Source of the DNA: Isoetes taiwanensis
Lineage: Eukaryota; Streptophyta; Lycopodiopsida; Isoetales; Isoetaceae
Direction of reading: 5' to 3'
Length of the DNA stretch: 64,000 nucleotides
Assembly (NCBI GenBank): GCA_021234155.1
Contig: JAJEKV010000030.1
Span: 9,530,390-9,594,389, forward strand
Part shown: piece by piece, positions 11,423-23,225 of the stretch
How the letters are laid out: the number at the start of each line of letters is the position of its first letter
Numbering within the stretch: the first letter of the stretch is position 1
The notes under the pieces: generated by a model
What the model was told of the DNA's origin: nothing
Database searches by the model: none
What the model saw: the letters and a program-made list of their open reading frames with translations, nothing else
Translations under genes and position numbers: made by a program

Positions 11423-14400
11423 AGTTCTTTTGATACAGGTTGTTTATATTGTCCATTGTCATCATCTTATTTACAAGTCATTGGGTCTGTCATGGGGTGT
11501 TTGTAGTTTTAATTCCACACTTCCACATTATGGGGCCCTCTAAGTTCCATTTTGCTTCATGGCATTTCTTCTTGTTTTAGGGTGCTATGCCCATACGACC
11601 GCTTAGATTGCAGTGGGTGTCTTTCCTTGTTGGTCGCACCAAAAGATTCTTCTTGTTGATATATATTGTTCCCCCTTTGAGACATATATGGTTTGGAAGG
11701 TTTGAGTTTGCTTTGCACAATCCATCCACGGAGAGCGCCACATGTCCCTTTCAAAGATGGATGATCCATGAAGTTCATGATGCTAAGTTTGCAATGGAGT
11801 ATAATTTTAAGTGTCTTATTAGGAGACATCTAGGGTTTGATCAATGGGACTCCGTAAGTTTTTTATTGTTTGATTTCTTAGATTTTTGCCCTTGATGTTT
11901 TGGTGGATTCTTTCGAGCACCATTTGGGGATAAATTTGCTTTTTCGCGTTCACGCATCGCGGTTCTAAGTAGGTATGGTTTTATTTTCGTTTTCTAATGT
12001 TGGCCATGTTTTTTGTGGAATTTTTAGCAAACTTAGGTATCTTCGTGATGGTTTCTTAATGTTGGCCCGCAATATTTTTGTGGATTCTTCGAGCACAACG
12101 GGACAAATTTATTTTTTTATCATTCACACCGCCACGTGAATTTTGGCTAAGCCAGTAGAGCCAATTTTGTGGATTTTTAACCACTAGGTACATTTCTTGT
12201 TATCTCATTTCATTCGGTAGCCCGTCGGTCAAAGGGGTGGCATTGGTTACCGGAGAATCACAATTTTCGCGTGTCAAACATTGTTTCTTTCATTAATTTG
12301 GCTCACCATGTTGTATCTTTTGCTCCATGGCTAGGTGGTTCTTTTTCATGTTACTTATGTACGTATCTTTCATAGATCTCACTGAGGAGGATCGTGATCA
12401 CGTAGGGAGACTGTTCATAGCCGTCTTCTCCTACATTTGCAAAGTTGTGCATTTAGTTGGAGCCGTGGAACCAAAAAACGCCGGAAGTGCTTTGCATCAT
12501 TACTTGTTGTATTAGGGCTTAACTAGGGTTTGAATTTCTATGCCTTCATTTTTGTGGAAGTATATTTGGTGATATTCATATCCTCGATTCTGAGTTTCAT
12601 TTATATACTTCTTGGCTTTCCAATGTTTGCACAGTGTAGGAAGCTTATTTTGATCCTGTATGCATTGGGTGGATGGCTACTTATCTTTGCAAAAGTTTCT
12701 TTGTGCCTTGGGCATTTTGTGGTTTCATCAGTTTGTTCTTCTTCTCTAGAAATGTATGGGCATTGATTAGATTCTTAGCGATGGTTTCTTATTGGGTTTC
12801 TTTTGAAGTCTAGTGCCGCGTTTGGAATATTTGCTATATGGTTCGTGGACTTTGTTGTTCAATCATCCTACATCTTTATATTTCTTTTTCAAGATTTCTT
12901 AAAAGCGAGGCCTTGGGGATCTTTCATGGTTATGGTGTTGTATCCCGTGGTGCTTCTTTGTTCCGATACCCCTTATGTCCACCTTTCTTAGCATGCCATC
13001 TCGTCAAGCTTGTTTAGTCTAGTTGATCCCATTTCGGATGAGTTCCTTTTCACCTCGCACCTTGATGAACCATTGTCCCAGGATTTGCTTATATTTGCTC
13101 CGTTGTTTCCTGCTTCTTTTGACCCTTCGTACATGGAGACCACAATCATTTATTCATCATATGTTTAGGTGGACTTTGCTTCCACATAAACAATGATTCC
13201 TTTGTGCCAATTGCCTTAGGTTGGTCCTCTACCTCCAGTTTATACCCTTGTTCTAGTTGTTTCACTCCGGACATCTTTTTTGCATTCCATTACTATGTTT
13301 TGTGTCTTGGTATGATGGATTGTCTTGTTGCTCTAAGTTACCCAACTTGTTGCTTGTCGGTTTCCATTACTCTCGTTCTCGATTCCTATGTTTGTTTTTC
13401 CTTACTATGTTTTTCGATTACTATGTCGGTTTCTATTACTATATTTTGTTCTTTTGTATGGCGCTTGTGTGTGTTGCTCTGTGTTACTTCACTTTGTTTG
13501 CTTGATGTTGTTTTTTTATTTCCCTCTACTCGATGAAATGGTTTCGTTTTATTGGTCTATCCGGGCCGCTATTGCTTCTTCTATCTCATTTGTTATTTAG
13601 CCTCGTTTGCTTGTTTATTCCCATTATTTTTTTTTTTTTTGAAGTACATTAACTGACTTCACATAGACAACCTGATCTTTGGTGCTATTTGCGCTTGTTG
13701 GTCCCCTTAGCTCCTTTTTGTGCCATTGTTCTAATTGTTCCACTTTAATGTCTTTTTACAATCTTTCTCATGCTTAGTCCGTTTTTATCAATTTTGTCCT
13801 TTTGCTCTATATTTTCTCAAGCTTCATTGTTTGATATCCTTATTCCGGCTTATTCCTTTAAACTTATTTTTTCAATTTGGTCCATCCACTCACCATTGCT
13901 TTCTCTCTTTTGTTCTTTTAGCCTAGTTTGCCTAATTTTTTTCCATGATTTCAAGTTTCTCAAGTACTTTATGCCTTTATTTTCGCTTTTATTCATTTGT
14001 TAGTAGGTTTATATGTTTCTAGGCATTTTTTCTTTTTGTCAGGCTCTTTTCTTTGGCCTTTAGTCCAATTTTTTTATGTTTCGTTTTTTTACGGCGAGCC
14101 TTTTATTCTCTCAATTTGTTCCGCTTTTGCTCCATATGTCCCATTAGCCTCATCATGCATTACTTTCATTTTATTTGTCTGATCCTTGTGGACTTGTTTC
14201 CAGCCATTCTTATTCCATTTTTTCAATCTATTTTTTGTTGATTTTCTTTTTGCTCCCCTCATTATCTCCTCAGAAGCTCCATTTTTGATATCATTTCTCT
14301 ATTTTGTTGTGTTTACATTGTTTTTCATTAGGTTTCTTTGGCTTGTTGTTTTTCGCTCAACTTTGTTGACATTTATTACTCATAGTTCGTTTTTGTTTTC

Positions 14401-15217
14401 TTTGACTTCTTCTTGTTACCTTTCTATTTAGCTTTGTTCGGTTTTATAGTTTTTGTTAGTGTAGTGGTTTCTTGGTACATTAGTCATTTTGATATTTTTT
14501 TTGTTGATGTCGTCATAATCGCGGGCTTTGTCTGCTTGGTTTCCCGAGTTCCTTTCCCCATTTCATGCTTGCGTTGTCCTATTGTGTCCTTCACTTTTAG
14601 CCTCCCCAATCCGATTGCCATTGTATCTTTCATTTTTTTTACCTTCATTCCGTCTTTTCTTGCTCATTCTACCCGTTGCTTCATTGTCTTAGCCTTCTAT
14701 TTATTTCCTTTTTGCTCTATTTTTCTTGGTCCCTTTTCCTCCCAGGTTACTTAGTTATCGTGATTGCTCTTCGCTCTCTAGTGGTCTTCTCTTGATTTTC
14801 TGAAGTCCTTGCTTGCCCCTTCTCGCCTTGTTTACTCCCATTGCTTGCTCATTCTACTTCATTGCTCCTTAATCTCTATAGTCTCTTTATCCCCTTTTTT
14901 CGCTATTTTTCTTGGTTTCTTCTTCTCATTCCATTTTTCTTGCCTTGGTTGCTCCTTGCTCTCAACTTAGCCTTTCCTTGATACTCTAGTACTTCTTACT
15001 TGCTCCTTACGTCCATGTTGTCTTTGTTACTTATTATCTTGTTTGCCTCTTTGCCCCTTTGATATCTATTAGATCATCGTTCCACACGATTTACCACTTT
15101 CCAGATCTTGTCTTTTTTAGCCATCCCTATCTTCCATTTCTTCACTTTTTTAAATCTTTTCCTTGGGGTCGACCCTAGTTTTGCATTATTCTCTTAGGGT
15201 AGATTCCTCTTCTATAT

Positions 15218-15250
15218 CGCCACTTGGTTGTGTCATAGGACCCATCCTAG
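15218..15250. repeat. 33-bp repeat, left copy
   Basis: CGCCACTTGGTTGTGTCATA followed by GGACCCATCCTAG. It recurs at 16376-16410. Confidence 0.8.
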
Positions 15251-15256
15251 AATTAT

Positions 15257-15397
15257 ACGGTTCTTTGCGTAGCAATAGAACCCGACATTCGGATAGGGAC
15301 GCCTCATCTCACATCTTCTATTTATTCCTCTTCTCCTCCTATTTTCATTCATCGGCGTTCTCTTGAGCTAGTTTCTCCTTCTTCTCCTGCCCTACCG
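15257..15397. repeat. Right terminal-type repeat of the pyrimidine-rich region
   Basis: Diverged direct copy of 10021-10155. The GGTTCT...AGAACC inverted repeat is kept although the loop sequence differs. Confidence 0.7.
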
Positions 15398-15699
15398 GTT
15401 TCCCTCACCCTCCCTCCTTGATTCTCTGGGGGAATAGTTGGATTTTACTTATCTTTGTTTTGCTCACTAATGGGTCTTGGGACCTACATATTTGCTTATT
15501 CATTTCTTTTTCCGGCATGGCATTGTCACCTCACGAGACAATAGTTATTTGCGTTTTCTTTGGTTTTCATCTAGCTTCCCTCATCTCCTTCTTTGGTTGA
15601 CCATCTTTTAATACTTCTTCGGTAAGCTCTGCTAAACACCGCACTCCCCATGTTGTCTTTTTTTCGATGTTCTTTTGCAAGTGCATATCTTCTTATATT

Positions 15700-15900
15700 T
15701 TTATTTCTCTCGGCATGGCTATATAGCCTCAGGGCATTCATCTTTTTCATGATCTCCATGGCATATGAAGCCTCAGGGCATACTTATCATTCTTTCGGCT
15801 GCGTTGTAGCCTCCAGAGTACTTGTTATTTCATTTTCTCCTCGGCGTGGTAGCCTCAGAGTACTTGTTATTTCATTTTCTCCTCGGGCGTAGCCCAGCCT
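15700..15900. repeat. Degenerate ~42-bp tandem repeat
   Basis: The phrase AGCCTCAGAGTACTTGTTAT, then TTCATTTTCTCCTCGG, is present twice almost exactly (15808-15890). It is preceded by two or three weaker units with AGCCTCAGGGCAT. Confidence 0.8.
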
Positions 15901-16375
15901 CGGAAGTAAGACTAATCGGTTGTTTTTTCCGCGATGGTCATTCCGCCAGACGGTTCCCATTGGTCGGTTGTTGTTTCTTCTCGGCGGGCCTCGAGCCTCC
16001 GGAAGTCTTCTTGCCTATGGCATCTAACTCATTGACGGGTTATTTTTCTTTGTTGCTTGTTTCGCAGGAGATTGTTTAAGGTCTTGTGGTAGCCATTGTG
16101 CGTGGGGTCGTGCTTCAACTATTTGCTTGATTTCCTTAAAAACCTAAGAAGACGGTTTCTTCTTCCCGATGAGGAGCAAATCCGGGTCTTCTCACCTTTG
16201 CATCATGACCAAGTGGCGGATAAAACCATCTTTTTTGTTGCATTCTTCAGTATCATCATGCTCTCGATGATTGTCTAGTTTCGGAGCATTTAAAGTTCTA
16301 TTTCCAAATTTATCTATCCCTAGTGAGGGATCCAATTGTACTCAATTTTTTACAAAGCTCAATGAGAACACCACT

Positions 16376-16410
16376 CGGCCACTTGGTTGTGTCATAGGAC
16401 CCATCCTAGG
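16376..16410. repeat. 33-bp repeat, right copy
   Basis: Matches 15218-15250. It is followed at once by AATGGGTCC, which makes a near-palindrome with GGACCCAT. Confidence 0.8.
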
Positions 16411-16799
16411 AATGGGTCCATATATAGAGGGCTACTCGTGGTCTTTGAATTGAATATAGACTACATTCGGAATGGAACTCATGTACAAAACTTGATCATG
16501 GACAACCTTCCTCGGAAAGATCATGTATAAGCTCTAGCTTATAGTCTTCTCACAGAACATAATATTAAACAATATATATCTGGTCCTTTCCATGTTCAAA
16601 AGCTGATGCAACAAAAAGAATACAGTCTGCCTATTTCAGTTGGTCATCTGTCTACCAGTTGTTGCATTTATTCCAGGTAAACTCTACCTTCCACAAGATC
16701 TATCTATGTTTATCTTTTAAGATCTTTCTAATGCACAAGATAGCCACAAGCGTAATGGCAAACTGAGAAAACAATGAATCAATGGCAGCATGAACATAC

Positions 16800-16916
16800 C
16801 ATTAACTGATCTTGAAGCCTCATGCAAAATTTGGGAACCCATTACCCCGCCAGCATTAGTAACATTAGCATCACTGCTTCCAGTTCGTCTCAGTCCTGGC
16901 TCTGGCATGATAAGAA
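16800..16916 (-). other. Candidate internal exon of an unidentified gene
   Basis: On the minus strand an acceptor (ATATTGGCAG) precedes an open segment containing IMPEPGLRRTGSSDANVTN and ending at a donor (ATG followed by GTATGTTC). Its 117-bp length and matching phase at both ends suit a phase-1 exon of 39 codons. A nearby minus-strand segment (about 17100-17165) reads REDALGSFIQIGSGPPYFF and is followed by a possible donor, but the two do not join in frame as sequenced. No family recognised. Confidence 0.3.
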
Positions 16917-17179
16917 CTGCCAATATGATAAGAGAGAATGGGTTAAGAAAACACTGATCAGTAAGAAAATAACCTGGATTGTTTCTGCCTCAGGCGTTCC
17001 TCCATTCAATCGCTACATGCCCAATTCTCGAATTTGCACTAAAGCAAAGGTCGAAAGTCCCTTTGGCACCTACTACCTTTTTGTTTGCCGAGCAAAGAAA
17101 TATGGCGGACCCGATCCAATCTGTATGAAGCTACCCAGAGCATCTTCTCTTTCATATCCCCGCCTGTAAGCCTCCCTTC

Positions 17180-18610
17180 TTGCCTCGGTCGGGTTACATT
17201 TTTGCAAAAGAATGAAAAACCTTCACTACCCTCATCCCGCCTCGTTATATCTTAGAACCACGATATGATGGGTGCCCCCAATCATATAAATCTCAAGCGT
17301 ATCATCCCATGGCCTCGCCGAAATGCTCCTTGGATGCTCGCCCGAGATGTGCTTTTTTCCTTCACAAGCAACTCCTTAAAGAAAACCCTAGAGTATAAGG
17401 GACTCATCGCTTGCATGCATATTTAAAAAGAAAAACAAGGACAAAAATAATATGGGACAAAAGATAGTGGGCTAAACCATAGAGATGTGATATCAAAATA
17501 TGTGAATATGGCGTGCACTCTAGATGTATGCATTAGCACATCGATTTGAATATGCAACAAAATCATAGCAAAACCATATTGAAAAACGTATAAAAATACA
17601 AAAGAAACCCCCTGTTATTATGCTGGATATTTAAGCTCTAAGTGTGTTTATCATATTGCATAAGACTTTGATTAATTCTAGAAAATACATGGTTACTTAT
17701 TAGTTACATAATCTTTGATCGATATAATTATTTTCTATGTAGATATAAGTGGGGTGCATCATTCATTACCCTTGTGAAACTTATAGATGGGCTTTATTAT
17801 AGTAATGCAACATATTTTATTTATCTGGATTCTGTATATGAAATTGTTTAGTTAATATTGAATTTACTATAAGTTATGAATGCCTCAGAAATCACTGCAT
17901 TATAGCTCTTATAGTTAACAACTCATAGCCAAAATAATTAAGTCAAAACTTGTAACGAAAAGAGAGAAATTATTCCCCAACTTCGAGCAGCTTTTTTGAT
18001 CAAAATGGAATTTAACGACTTCAACTGGTGTCAAATGATAGCCTCCAAATATAGAAATATGCAACTCAATGTATTTTATTATCAAACAACAACTACTCTC
18101 AATTTTAGCAGTTTGGACCCCTTCATGGTAGGAGAATGAGGCAGTTCTAGCCTGTTGGAAAATTGCCAGTTTGTCTAAAGTTTGAACAATTAAAATGGTC
18201 TCCTTGACAATTCTAGTGTAAGAAGTAATTCCATCCTAAGAAGTAGAGTGCTAGCTGCATCACCAGGGGCATCACTCTTAGTGTCACCATCCTATCATCA
18301 CCATGCTAGATCTCGTCTCTGTAATACTTATCCTATCCTATCTTATCCTATTCACTAGATAGGGGATGAAATCCCCCACAACTAGCGAACAAACCAAGCA
18401 CGTTCTAGATAAAAGGTCTACCACGCTAGAGATCATCACTTATAAAATCCCTAGCCACACCCAACAAGACAACATGTTTAGCAGAACGAGAGGTCAATCA
18501 TCCCAATTCTATTCCAGGTAAAGCACGCTTAACTTCACTTCAGCCACGTTACGAGATCTCTACCAACTTCCCTCCTCTCTTTTTTTGTAGTTTATGTATT
18601 GCTTTTCTTT
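17180..18610. other. Intergenic DNA, nothing recognised
   Basis: AT-rich. Short TATCC repeats lie near 18330-18355. No gene signal seen. Confidence 0.5.
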
Positions 18611-18617
18611 TTATTAC

Positions 18618-19170
18618 ATTAGAGGAAAAATGAGATCACATTTTGTCCCATTAAGGGATGCTTAAAATGCCATGTCAGCTTTTTAAATTGTCCAATAAGA
18701 GAAGAGCTCCAGTATATCTCATTCCAGTATTATGTGGCAGCCTGTAATTAATGCAGTTGCAACTAACTTCTGTAGTATCATTTTTTCATTATAACTTTTG
18801 ATCCAGGACTCCGATTCAAAAACTTTTTGTAGCAATGGGTTCGTCTTCACAAGATCTATCTTGTGATAACCCATTCATACATCTTTTACGATATAAATAT
18901 ATAAGAAATAAGCAAAAAATCATATTTTTTCAAGGTTAACACATATTACCATTTTGAAATACATCATAACCATATATCATTGGAAAGATCTTTTCATTCC
19001 GCATCTAATGCAACAAACGCCGCAACATTTTGACAAGTGGATCAAAAGTTATGGGGGAAAAACAACAACAATGAAGTTGTTGGTGCTGCATTAATTGCAG
19101 TTAATAGAGGGTAGCCATTTCATTGGAGGATTCTTATGGGGATGAAATGAGATCTCAAATTTCCTCTAAT
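18618..19170. mobile_element. Foldback MITE with long inverted repeats
   Basis: The ends are ATTAGAGGAAA and its exact reverse complement TTTCCTCTAAT. The next bases (TGAGATC, CATTT, TCCC) also pair. Inside, ATAACTTTTGATCCA on the left matches the complement of TGGATCAAAAGTTAT on the right, and TTAATGCAGTTGCAACTAAC pairs loosely with the TGCATTAATTGCAGTTAA region, so most of the 553 bp folds back. There is no coding capacity. The outer TA...TA could be a Tc1/mariner-type target duplication, but this is not decisive. Confidence 0.7.
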
Positions 19171-19330
19171 GGGACATCAGCCCTATAAATGCAGAACTTC
19201 CACCTCATCAAAATAAGACATGCCATAAGCTATATTGTACGATCTGCATCCTTTTAAATCTACGAGTAGGGAAATTAGAAAAGATAGAAAAATAGGTCAC
19301 GAAGATTACTTGGAGTGCTCGAGCAAAGAC

Positions 19331-19735
19331 TGTTGAAAATCACGTTATATTTCATGATTGCATATTATGATCATGCTAATTCAAAGGTTAGTTACTAGCT
19401 AACCTAGTAAAGACACTCGAAACATTTTTTATAGAAGGAGACCTAAACCGTCGAACTGAGCAGTTAAATAAAATCAAATCGGTGCAACACATTCCCATGA
19501 GTTCTTATGGTATTTTGATTTGATAAGAAAGATATATAGCTATATTGTAGCAACCTATTTGAAGAGTCAACCGTGCAACAGGATCACGGGCAATCACTTT
19601 GCTACAGTTATTGTTTCAAAACCATTGAATTATTTTTGATATTTCATATAGAGGGAACCTTAGATACCCTTGTAACTTAATGAAGTTCTCTTTGCATCTT
19701 GAATTTGATCTAACAAACTAGATCTTATTTCTTCA
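19331..19735 (+). repeat. 5' LTR of the copia element
   Basis: It begins TGTTGAAAAT and ends CTTCA just before the primer site. It aligns with 21915-22248 from AGGTTAG onward, with indels and an extra segment around 19480-19540. Confidence 0.7.
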
Positions 19736-19739
19736 TTTT

Positions 19740-19754
19740 TGGTATTAGAGCAAG
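19740..19754 (+). other. Primer binding site, initiator tRNA-Met type
   Basis: TGGTATTAGAGCAA differs at one position from TGGTATCAGAGC, the usual plant copia primer site complementary to the 3' end of initiator tRNA-Met. Confidence 0.75.
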
Positions 19755-19758
19755 AAGA

Positions 19759-20710
19759 ATGGCTAGTAGACTTGGAGCATCATTGCTTAGTGCAATTGAA
19801 GTGTTTGAAGGAGAATCTGGTTTCCAAGTGTGGAAACAAAAGATGAGAGAAGTCTTCGAGATAGAAGGGCTCTGGAGCTATGTATCAGATGAAGGAAATG
19901 AAAGCAAACATTAACGACATTTACCCAGCTGCTAGCTCTAGCAATACAGTGGAAAGATGATGTAGTGCAACTAGAGATTGGAGAAGGTGCACAGGTGGTG
20001 ACCTCAAGTGTAGCAATAAAAGGTTCAGATAAGATGCAGTGAGAAGTATCATTGCAAGTACAGTCAGTTCATCTATTTTGCTTTAACTTCGAGGGCTCAG
20101 TCCAAAACAGACGTGGATGTACATGACAAAAACATGTGAAGCTAAAAGCCCATCACGGCTGGATGTATTAGAAAAAGAGATTAAAAAATTAAGATTTCAT
20201 GTCAATGATAATTTGACTAAGTTCTTCAAAAAATTTGATAATATAGTGGCAGATTTGGAAGGAGCAGGAGTGCCAATCACCACTGAATACCAAGTGTTGT
20301 CCATCTCTAGGACTTTTTCTGATTGTAACTATTTGTCTACTCTTGTAAGAAATGTAGCAAAAGATAGGGATGCAGTAGAGCGTATGGTACGAACTGAACT
20401 CGCAAAAGCAAGTGATAGAAGATGATGAGCATGCTAGAATTATATTCACATCAAAAGGACGCAGTGGAAATGACAAAGGTAAAGTTGAACCATGTTTTAA
20501 TTGTAATAGTTATGGGCATTTAAAGGTCGATTATCCAAAGTTGGTCAAGGGAAACAAATGATATAATTGTGAGGGTTATGGGCATATTGCCATGAACTGT
20601 CCTACTCCAAAGGGGTCTGCATGGAGCAGGGGAAATGGGTCTACTAGAGGCAGAAGCAATAACATGAGAGGAAGAAATAATACCAGAGGAATTATAAAGG
20701 AAGGGGACGT
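19759..20710 (+). pseudogene. Copia gag, broken
   Basis: The ATG at 19759 opens a typical copia capsid N-terminus (FEGESGFQVWKQKMREVFEI), which soon shifts frame. A later open piece (20117-20425) continues the capsid with KKFDNIVADLEGAGVPITTE. Zinc-knuckle sequences follow: CFNCNSYGH at about 20490, whose last cysteine is replaced, and a second knuckle YNCEGYGHIAMNC at about 20560, whose first cysteine codon is a stop (TGA). The protein would have packaged element RNA into virus-like particles. Several stops and frameshifts make it non-functional. Confidence 0.75.
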
Positions 20711-20731
20711 GGCAAAACGGCTGGAGTAAAT

Positions 20732-21913
20732 GTGGCCATGGAATCGCAGGAAAATGAAGAAGAGGAGATTGACGAAAATGTCGAGGTAAGAACTTACAAA
20801 TCTTTGTCAATTACTGAATATGCACTAAATGGGAATGATGATTTGTACATTCTAGATAGCAGAGCTGAGAAATCAGTGATAAAGTTTGCTCAAACACTAA
20901 AGGCAAGAAAGAAGGGGTCTACATTCGTACAAATGGGATACAAAAATCTAAAAAAGAGGTAAAAGAAGCTGGTCTATTAGAATTGTATGATCTTAAGGGC
21001 AATCTAGTAGCATTATGTATTGTGTGTTCCAAACATAATAAAAAATCTTATTTTGGTTACACAGCTAGCTACTGATTGGTTATAATGTTTGTTTTGACAT
21101 ACATGCTTGTAAAGTACACTATAATAATGAAGTTGTCTTCTTGCAAAACGTGTTGGCAAATTATATGAATCCTATAATAATTTGTCTGGAGTAAGAATGT
21201 TATTACTTTAGCTTCATTTAAAACATGGCATAAACGATTAGGACACATTCATGCAAAGAATATGAAGTACATGATCAAGCATAGAATGATAGAGGAGATT
21301 GTGCAGAAGATAATTTTGTTTGTCCCGGGTGCTTAAAGGGAAAACATTGCAGATTATCATTTCCCAAAAGTGCAAGGAGAGCTAAAGGAGTACTGGAATC
21401 ACGCCGCCAATGAATCATATCATTACAGAATGGAAGCAATAGAACAGGAAAAACATAACATGGCTGGTACTCATATTCAGAGGAAGAAAGGACAAAGACT
21501 GAAATATTATAAGAAGAAATAAATGTGGATCTTGCGCAGTATGGTAGAAAACATATAGCATAATTAAGTTTATAGAATGAATTAATGTCTATAATGACAA
21601 TTCTAGAACCAACTGTACCACAGAATTATGGGGAAGCCATAAATGCAGTAGATTCAGCTAGCTGGAAAATTGCCATGGAAGATGAAATGGAAGATTTCAT
21701 AAGAACAGGTACATTTGAAATTGTTAAAAGACCAAAGGGCAAAAATATCATTGGTAATAAATGGATGTACAAGCTAAAACAAGACCAGATGGAAAGACTC
21801 AAAAATACAAGGCCAGATCAGTAGCTCAAGGTTTTTTGTGGAAAAGAGGTCTTGTCTATCCTTCCTTCTATGAGGACACTTTCTCGCCATTAGTTAAACT
21901 AACTAGTATTGCT
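20732..21913 (+). pseudogene. Copia pol remnant: GAG-pre-integrase and start of RT
   Basis: A GAG-pre-integrase segment is visible near 21220-21370 (TWHKRLGHIHAKNMKYM, then CPGCLKGKH), holding the H and C residues of the integrase zinc site. At 21585-21824 the opening of the copia reverse transcriptase domain reads PQNYGEAINAVDSASWKIAM then GNKWMYKLK, and frame-shifted downstream DTFSPLVKLTSIA. The integrase catalytic core and the RT active-site half are absent, so this is a deletion derivative. Confidence 0.75.
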
Positions 21914-22248
21914 ATGTTATCATGTTGTTTCAGAGGTTAGTAACTAGCTAACCTATTAAAGACACTTGAAACATTTTAGAAGAGAACAAGTTTCCTTGCG
22001 AAGAAATAGGTTGGGTCCAATGTTTTGGAGCCAAGTATCTTTAAAAACTTGACGGTCGACATAAACCGCCGGACTGAGCAGTTAAGTATAAGAAGGAGAA
22101 TACAACTATATTGTAGCAATCTATTTGAAGAGTCAACCATGCAATAGGATCACGGGCAATCGCTTTGCTATGGTGATTATTTCGGAACCATTGAACTGTT
22201 TCTGATATTTCATATAGAGGGAACCTTAAATTCCCTTGTAACTTTCTT
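21914..22248 (+). repeat. 3' LTR remnant of the copia element
   Basis: Aligns with 19360-19675 and loses similarity after CCCTTGTAACT, so its last ~55 bp are missing or replaced. No target duplication could be found. Confidence 0.65.
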
Positions 22249-22394
22249 TCTCCAGAATTGTAGACGTATGAAATTAATTAGTTTATTACACAAACAACAC
22301 ATCTTGAACGAATCTAAAATCTTAGATGTTTAGATGCTTTAGATGTTTAGATGTGTCATATCTAAATGCATCTCCCATAAGATGCGTTTAAACA

Positions 22395-22480
22395 CTCGTG
22401 AGAAGGCATAGGTGATAGGTGATAGGTGATAGGTTCTATTCTATTCTATTCTATTTATTTATTTATTTATTTTATTTTAT
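22395..22480. repeat. Compound simple repeat
   Basis: Four GATAGGT units, then CTATT/TTCTA units, then TTTA units. Confidence 0.9.
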
Positions 22481-22540
22481 TTTTTTGCACTCCAATACGA
22501 GCAAAGAAATATAGGATGCTAATGATTTTGAGTGATTTTG

Positions 22541-22658
22541 GTTTCGTCTCTCCACCATTTTTCTCTTTCCCTTTTTCCCTTCTCTTTTCCTCCTTTCCCC
22601 ATCTTTTCCCTCTTCCCCTTTTCCCGTTGCCTTGGTTCCCTTCCTTTTCCTCCCTCCC
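22541..22658. repeat. CT-rich tract, left part
   Basis: An almost pure pyrimidine stretch. It continues in the same style at 26957-27133, so it was one tract split by the insertion at 22659-26951. Confidence 0.8.
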
Positions 22659-23035
22659 TATTGGGGTGGTCACCACTCACCACACTCGTCACCATTCACC
22701 ACTCACCACACTTGTCACCACACTGGTACTCGTCACCACTCACCACACTCACCACTATTGAGGTGGTATAGGAGATTGTATACCGTATATGGGGGGATAT
22801 ACGCACATGCACGCGTGCAGGATATTTGCACGTATGCATTGTGGGATGATGGTCATTGTATTATCTGAGCAGAGAGAGAAGAACAGAGGGACGGTGTATT
22901 GAGAGAGAGTATTTTGCTTGATCTAGCTATGGAGATGATGAATCTTTGTGTTGTGCATTGCCTTGATCTGTTAGATTGAGCTTGGATTGTTGGGTTTTTC
23001 ATCCTTCTTGCAAGGTTAGAGTTCAAGCTCTAACA
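22659..23035 (+). repeat. 5' LTR of the gag-only element
   Basis: It begins TATTGGGGTGG (the 3' copy begins TGTTGGGG) and ends GCTCTAACA. It holds a short CACCACTCACCACACT satellite (22669-22757), and GATTGTATACC near the middle. Shorter than the 3' LTR mainly because it has fewer satellite units. Confidence 0.9.
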
Positions 23036-23036
23036 A

Positions 23037-23056
23037 TTTGGCGACCACGGTGCTCG
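23037..23056 (+). other. Probable primer binding site
   Basis: TTTGGCGACCACGGTG directly follows the LTR end. TGGCGAC-type sequences are usual at this place in plant gypsy elements; the matching tRNA is not decided here. Confidence 0.5.
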
Positions 23057-23225
23057 ACAGACCATTGATCGGCAAGAATTTCCATTGAAAAAGGAGTTGT
23101 TACCATTGGTATTGGTGATCATCGGTAAAGAACGACACCATTGAGGAAGGAGCACTTTCTTGTGTGAAGGGGATTTTGCCGTAATTGATTTGTGGGGTAA
23201 AATTTGACAAGGGGAGCATAGTTTT

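Larger units (their letters stand above)
10020..16300. other. 6.3-kb strand-biased pyrimidine-rich region, possible non-autonomous retroelement
   Basis: The plus strand is dominated by T and C throughout, with A scarce. Many short hydrophobic open frames appear, as expected from TTT/CTT/TCT codons, and none has a recognisable domain. Related sequences of ~135 bp lie at the left edge (10021-10155) and near the right (15257-15397), and a 33-bp block recurs at 15218-15250 and 16376-16410. That layout is reminiscent of a large coding-poor LTR derivative. No primer site, polypurine tract or target duplication was found, so this remains an inference. Confidence 0.35.
19331..22248 (+). mobile_element. 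Ty1/copia LTR retrotransposon, internally deleted and degenerate
   Basis: Related terminal sequences (AGGTTAGT...ACTAGCTAACCTA, then GACACT.GAAACATTTT, later TTTGAAGAGTCAACC and CATATAGAGGGAACCTTA) occur near 19385-19680 and 21938-22240. An initiator-Met-type primer site follows the left LTR. The internal 2.2 kb carries gag, zinc knuckles, the GAG-pre-integrase motif and the start of RT in broken frames. The integrase core and most of RT and RNase H are missing. It cannot transpose on its own. Confidence 0.85.

Noticed and set aside
13204-14754. Series of hydrophobic open frames that look like membrane proteins
   Set aside because: Phe/Leu/Ser/Cys richness follows from the T/C bias of the strand; frames are short, overlap in all phases and show no conserved motif.
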